Part shown: positions 63,169 to 64,000 of the stretch, in pieces
Layout of the letters: the number at the start of each line of letters is the position of its first letter
Position numbering within the stretch: the stretch's first letter is position 1
Assembly (NCBI GenBank): GCA_023458375.1
Contig: JAEWZT010000007.1
Location: 1-64,000, forward strand
Source: Bacillota bacterium
GTDB taxonomy: Bacteria > Bacillota > Clostridia > Christensenellales > CAG-314
Direction: 5' to 3'
Length of the DNA: 64,000 nucleotides
Program-made: the position numbers and the translations under genes
Notes under the pieces: generated by a model
The model's input: only the letters and a program-made list of their open reading frames with translations
What the model was told of the DNA's origin: nothing
The model's database searches: none

Positions 63169-63387
63169 CTTCCACCTCCACCATATCGGCTCTAACAAGT
63201 TTGGCTTTTCCCTTAGCGGACACCAAGAGGGGCGGTCATGGGGGTCAACCAGATATTCCTTTGATATGTAGCAATAGTGATAAATACCTGTATCATCATC
63301 AGCAGAAAAGGGGCACGACTTCCGATGCTCAAAGTCTAAACACTTTTCAGGCATTTCTTTCATTTCAGTTTCTATGTAGATTTTCAT
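63161..63387 (-). pseudogene. Small Cys-rich phage protein, frameshifted near its end
   Basis: From ATG 63387 (GAGGAGG upstream) it encodes MKIYIETEMKEMPEKCLDFE and then CPFSADDDTGIYHYCYISKE and RPSWCPLRE, a common small zinc- or disulfide-type phage protein. After GGGAAAAGCC (near 63210) the current frame runs on into the next gene. One extra A would give KAKLVRADMVEVEDD and a TAA that overlaps the next ATG, the normal end for this family. So it is probably about 75 aa with a homopolymer deletion, not a 209-aa fusion. Confidence 0.7.
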
Positions 63388-63542
63388 AGTTCCTCCTCGC
63401 CGACAAACCCGCAGCCCTCAATATTAAGCCCCATTTCCACTACTTTTGCGGCTAAGCAAAAGACGCACAATGTTTCACCGTTGCAGTTATAGAGTGGTTC
63501 GCCTTTCTTAGCTTTCCCGCATTCTTGACATTGTTTTTTCAT
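63384..63542 (-). CDS. 52-aa zinc-ribbon phage protein
   Basis: ATG 63542 has GGAGG nine bases upstream, and the stop overlaps the next ATG (ATGA). The sequence has a four-Cys zinc ribbon: MKKQCQECGKAKKGEP, then NCNGETLCVFCLAA. A conserved short form among phage genomes, function unknown. Confidence 0.75.
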   Translation of the reverse strand: MKKQCQECGKAKKGEPLYNCNGETLCVFCLAAKVVEMGLNIEGCGFVGEEEL

Positions 63543-63587
63543 TTATGTATTTTCCTCCTTATCGCTGATTATGTATTCTTGTAGCAT
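63543..63587 (-). CDS. 14-aa micro-ORF between methyltransferase and zinc-ribbon genes
   Basis: MLQEYIISDKEENT starts with TAATG overlap to the methyltransferase stop, has GGGAGG five bases upstream, and ends directly against the next ATG (TAA-ATG). The fit is good, but an ORF this short may only act as a coupling leader for the next gene. Confidence 0.35.
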   Translation of the reverse strand: MLQEYIISDKEENT

Positions 63588-64000
63588 TATTCCTCCCTCA
63601 TTTCCTTAAAAATTGCTTCTAAAACCGATACTACTATGCTGTTTCCCGCCTGCTTGTAGCATTGGCTGTCGCTCATTCCGATTGCTTTTACTTTGTCAAA
63701 ATCGGCGTCGGTAAACGCCATCAAACGAAAGCATTCGCGTGGGGTAAGTTTGCGGATAATTGGCTTCTTTTTAGGCAACAGTAAATAGTTGTCCTTTTGC
63801 ACAGTGGTAATGGTATTCGTTAGTCCGTCTTTGCGTTTTTCCAACTGTTGCATATTTTTCCTTTTTTCGGTTAATTGCCCGCTTTCGTATAGTTTCCTTA
63901 CCGCTTTGCCATATTCTGTTCGCTTTGGTGTTAAAATCCTTGCTTCCCGTCCTCTTACAGCGACTATCTTCGGCTCTCTGCCACCCCCGCTTATTGTTTC
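63587..64000 (-). CDS. DNA cytosine-C5 methyltransferase, C-terminal part (5' end outside window)
   Basis: The frame is open from the right edge to TAA at 63587, about 137 residues. Motif IX-type sequence IIRKLTPRECFRLMAFTDAD and motif X CYKQAGNSIVVSVLEAIF are clear, placing it at the end of a Dcm-like enzyme. Upstream residues (TISGGGREPKIVAVRGREAR) belong to the variable target-recognition region of phage enzymes. It would methylate phage or host DNA and protect it from restriction. The catalytic PC motif is beyond the window. Confidence 0.9.
   Translation of the reverse strand, partial: ETISGGGREPKIVAVRGREARILTPKRTEYGKAVRKLYESGQLTEKRKNMQQLEKRKDGLTNTITTVQKDNYLLLPKKKPIIRKLTPRECFRLMAFTDADFDKVKAIGMSDSQCYKQAGNSIVVSVLEAIFKEMREE

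Larger units (their letters stand above)
36605..64000. mobile_element. Podovirus-like prophage, late-gene end (continues beyond window)
   Basis: A continuous minus-strand late module is present (terS, terL, portal, scaffold, coat, connector, tail hub, fibres, internal virion proteins), with start and stop codons mostly overlapping or a few bases apart. There is no tape-measure/tail-tube set of a long-tailed phage. The small connector followed by a large nozzle-like protein and the very large internal protein fit a short-tailed phage. The left boundary is placed where homology to the host binding-protein gene ends. No integrase is in the window, and the second attachment site must lie to the right. 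Confidence 0.85.

Noticed and set aside
62758..63387. A 209-aa fused Cys-rich/membrane protein
   Set aside because: The other frame holds the expected C-terminus and a stop overlapping an internal ATG with its own ribosome site, so two genes joined by an indel are more likely.

Overview
The window looks like chromosomal DNA from an anaerobic, fairly AT-rich Firmicute (Clostridia-type), carrying one end of a podovirus-like prophage. The anaerobe call rests on an oxygen and nitrosative-stress set (desulfoferrodoxin, hybrid cluster protein with its ferredoxin, ferritin), a DUF4364 protein, GGAGG-type ribosome sites throughout and Rho-independent terminators. I cannot name the genus.

Layout. 1-6661 (minus): a giant secreted RHS/YD-repeat surface protein that runs off the left edge and is split by one in-frame TAA after its signal-peptide segment. 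7172-9494 (plus): GNAT acetyltransferase, then a translationally coupled NERD nuclease-like/zinc-finger gene and radical SAM gene. 9677-12240: desulfoferrodoxin, tRNA-Val(CAC) and a DUF4434 glycosidase-like secreted protein. 12393-14060 (minus): a frameshifted AraC/GyrI-like regulator and an MgtC-family protein. 14148-20405: a three-gene ABC uptake operon (minus) divergent from a class II aldolase and sugar isomerase/epimerase pair (plus); the two promoters share an 11-bp box. 20793-35688: cupin, Hcp and its ferredoxin partner, DUF4364, an unknown protein, an overlapping oxidoreductase-polA-coaE operon, ferritin, an OFA-family transporter, a GH29 fucosidase, and an FAD oxidoreductase with a C-terminal Rieske domain.

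From about 36605 to the right edge everything belongs to a prophage inserted in an ABC substrate-binding-protein gene, of which only the 3' part (35881-36604) remains here. Late genes run on the minus strand: terS, terL, a 53-aa coiled coil, portal, scaffold, coat, decoration-like protein, a VTT/DedA-type membrane protein, head-tail connector, large tail hub/nozzle-like protein, fibre-like and lectin-like proteins, membrane/lysis-like genes, a repeat-rich virion protein and a 2342-aa polyvalent virion protein. To the right of terS are a late-regulator-like gene, small phage genes and the C-terminal end of a cytosine-C5 methyltransferase. No integrase is visible.

The most interesting part is 43861-45970, set between two virion genes. 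It holds an opposite-strand zinc-ribbon membrane protein, a ribbon-helix-helix repressor, a predicted 67-nt opposite-strand RNA with a near-consensus promoter, a GNRA-capped 5' hairpin and its own terminator, and a BRO-N/KilAC antirepressor whose reading frame is set by a run of ten Gs. The order and position resemble the immI locus of phage P22 (sieA-mnt-arc-sar-ant), with what may be a phase-variable antirepressor added. A second predicted small RNA lies at the prophage edge (36621-36706). Several genes carry single-base indels in homopolymers or a single stop, so residual sequencing error has to be excluded before any of these is taken as biology.
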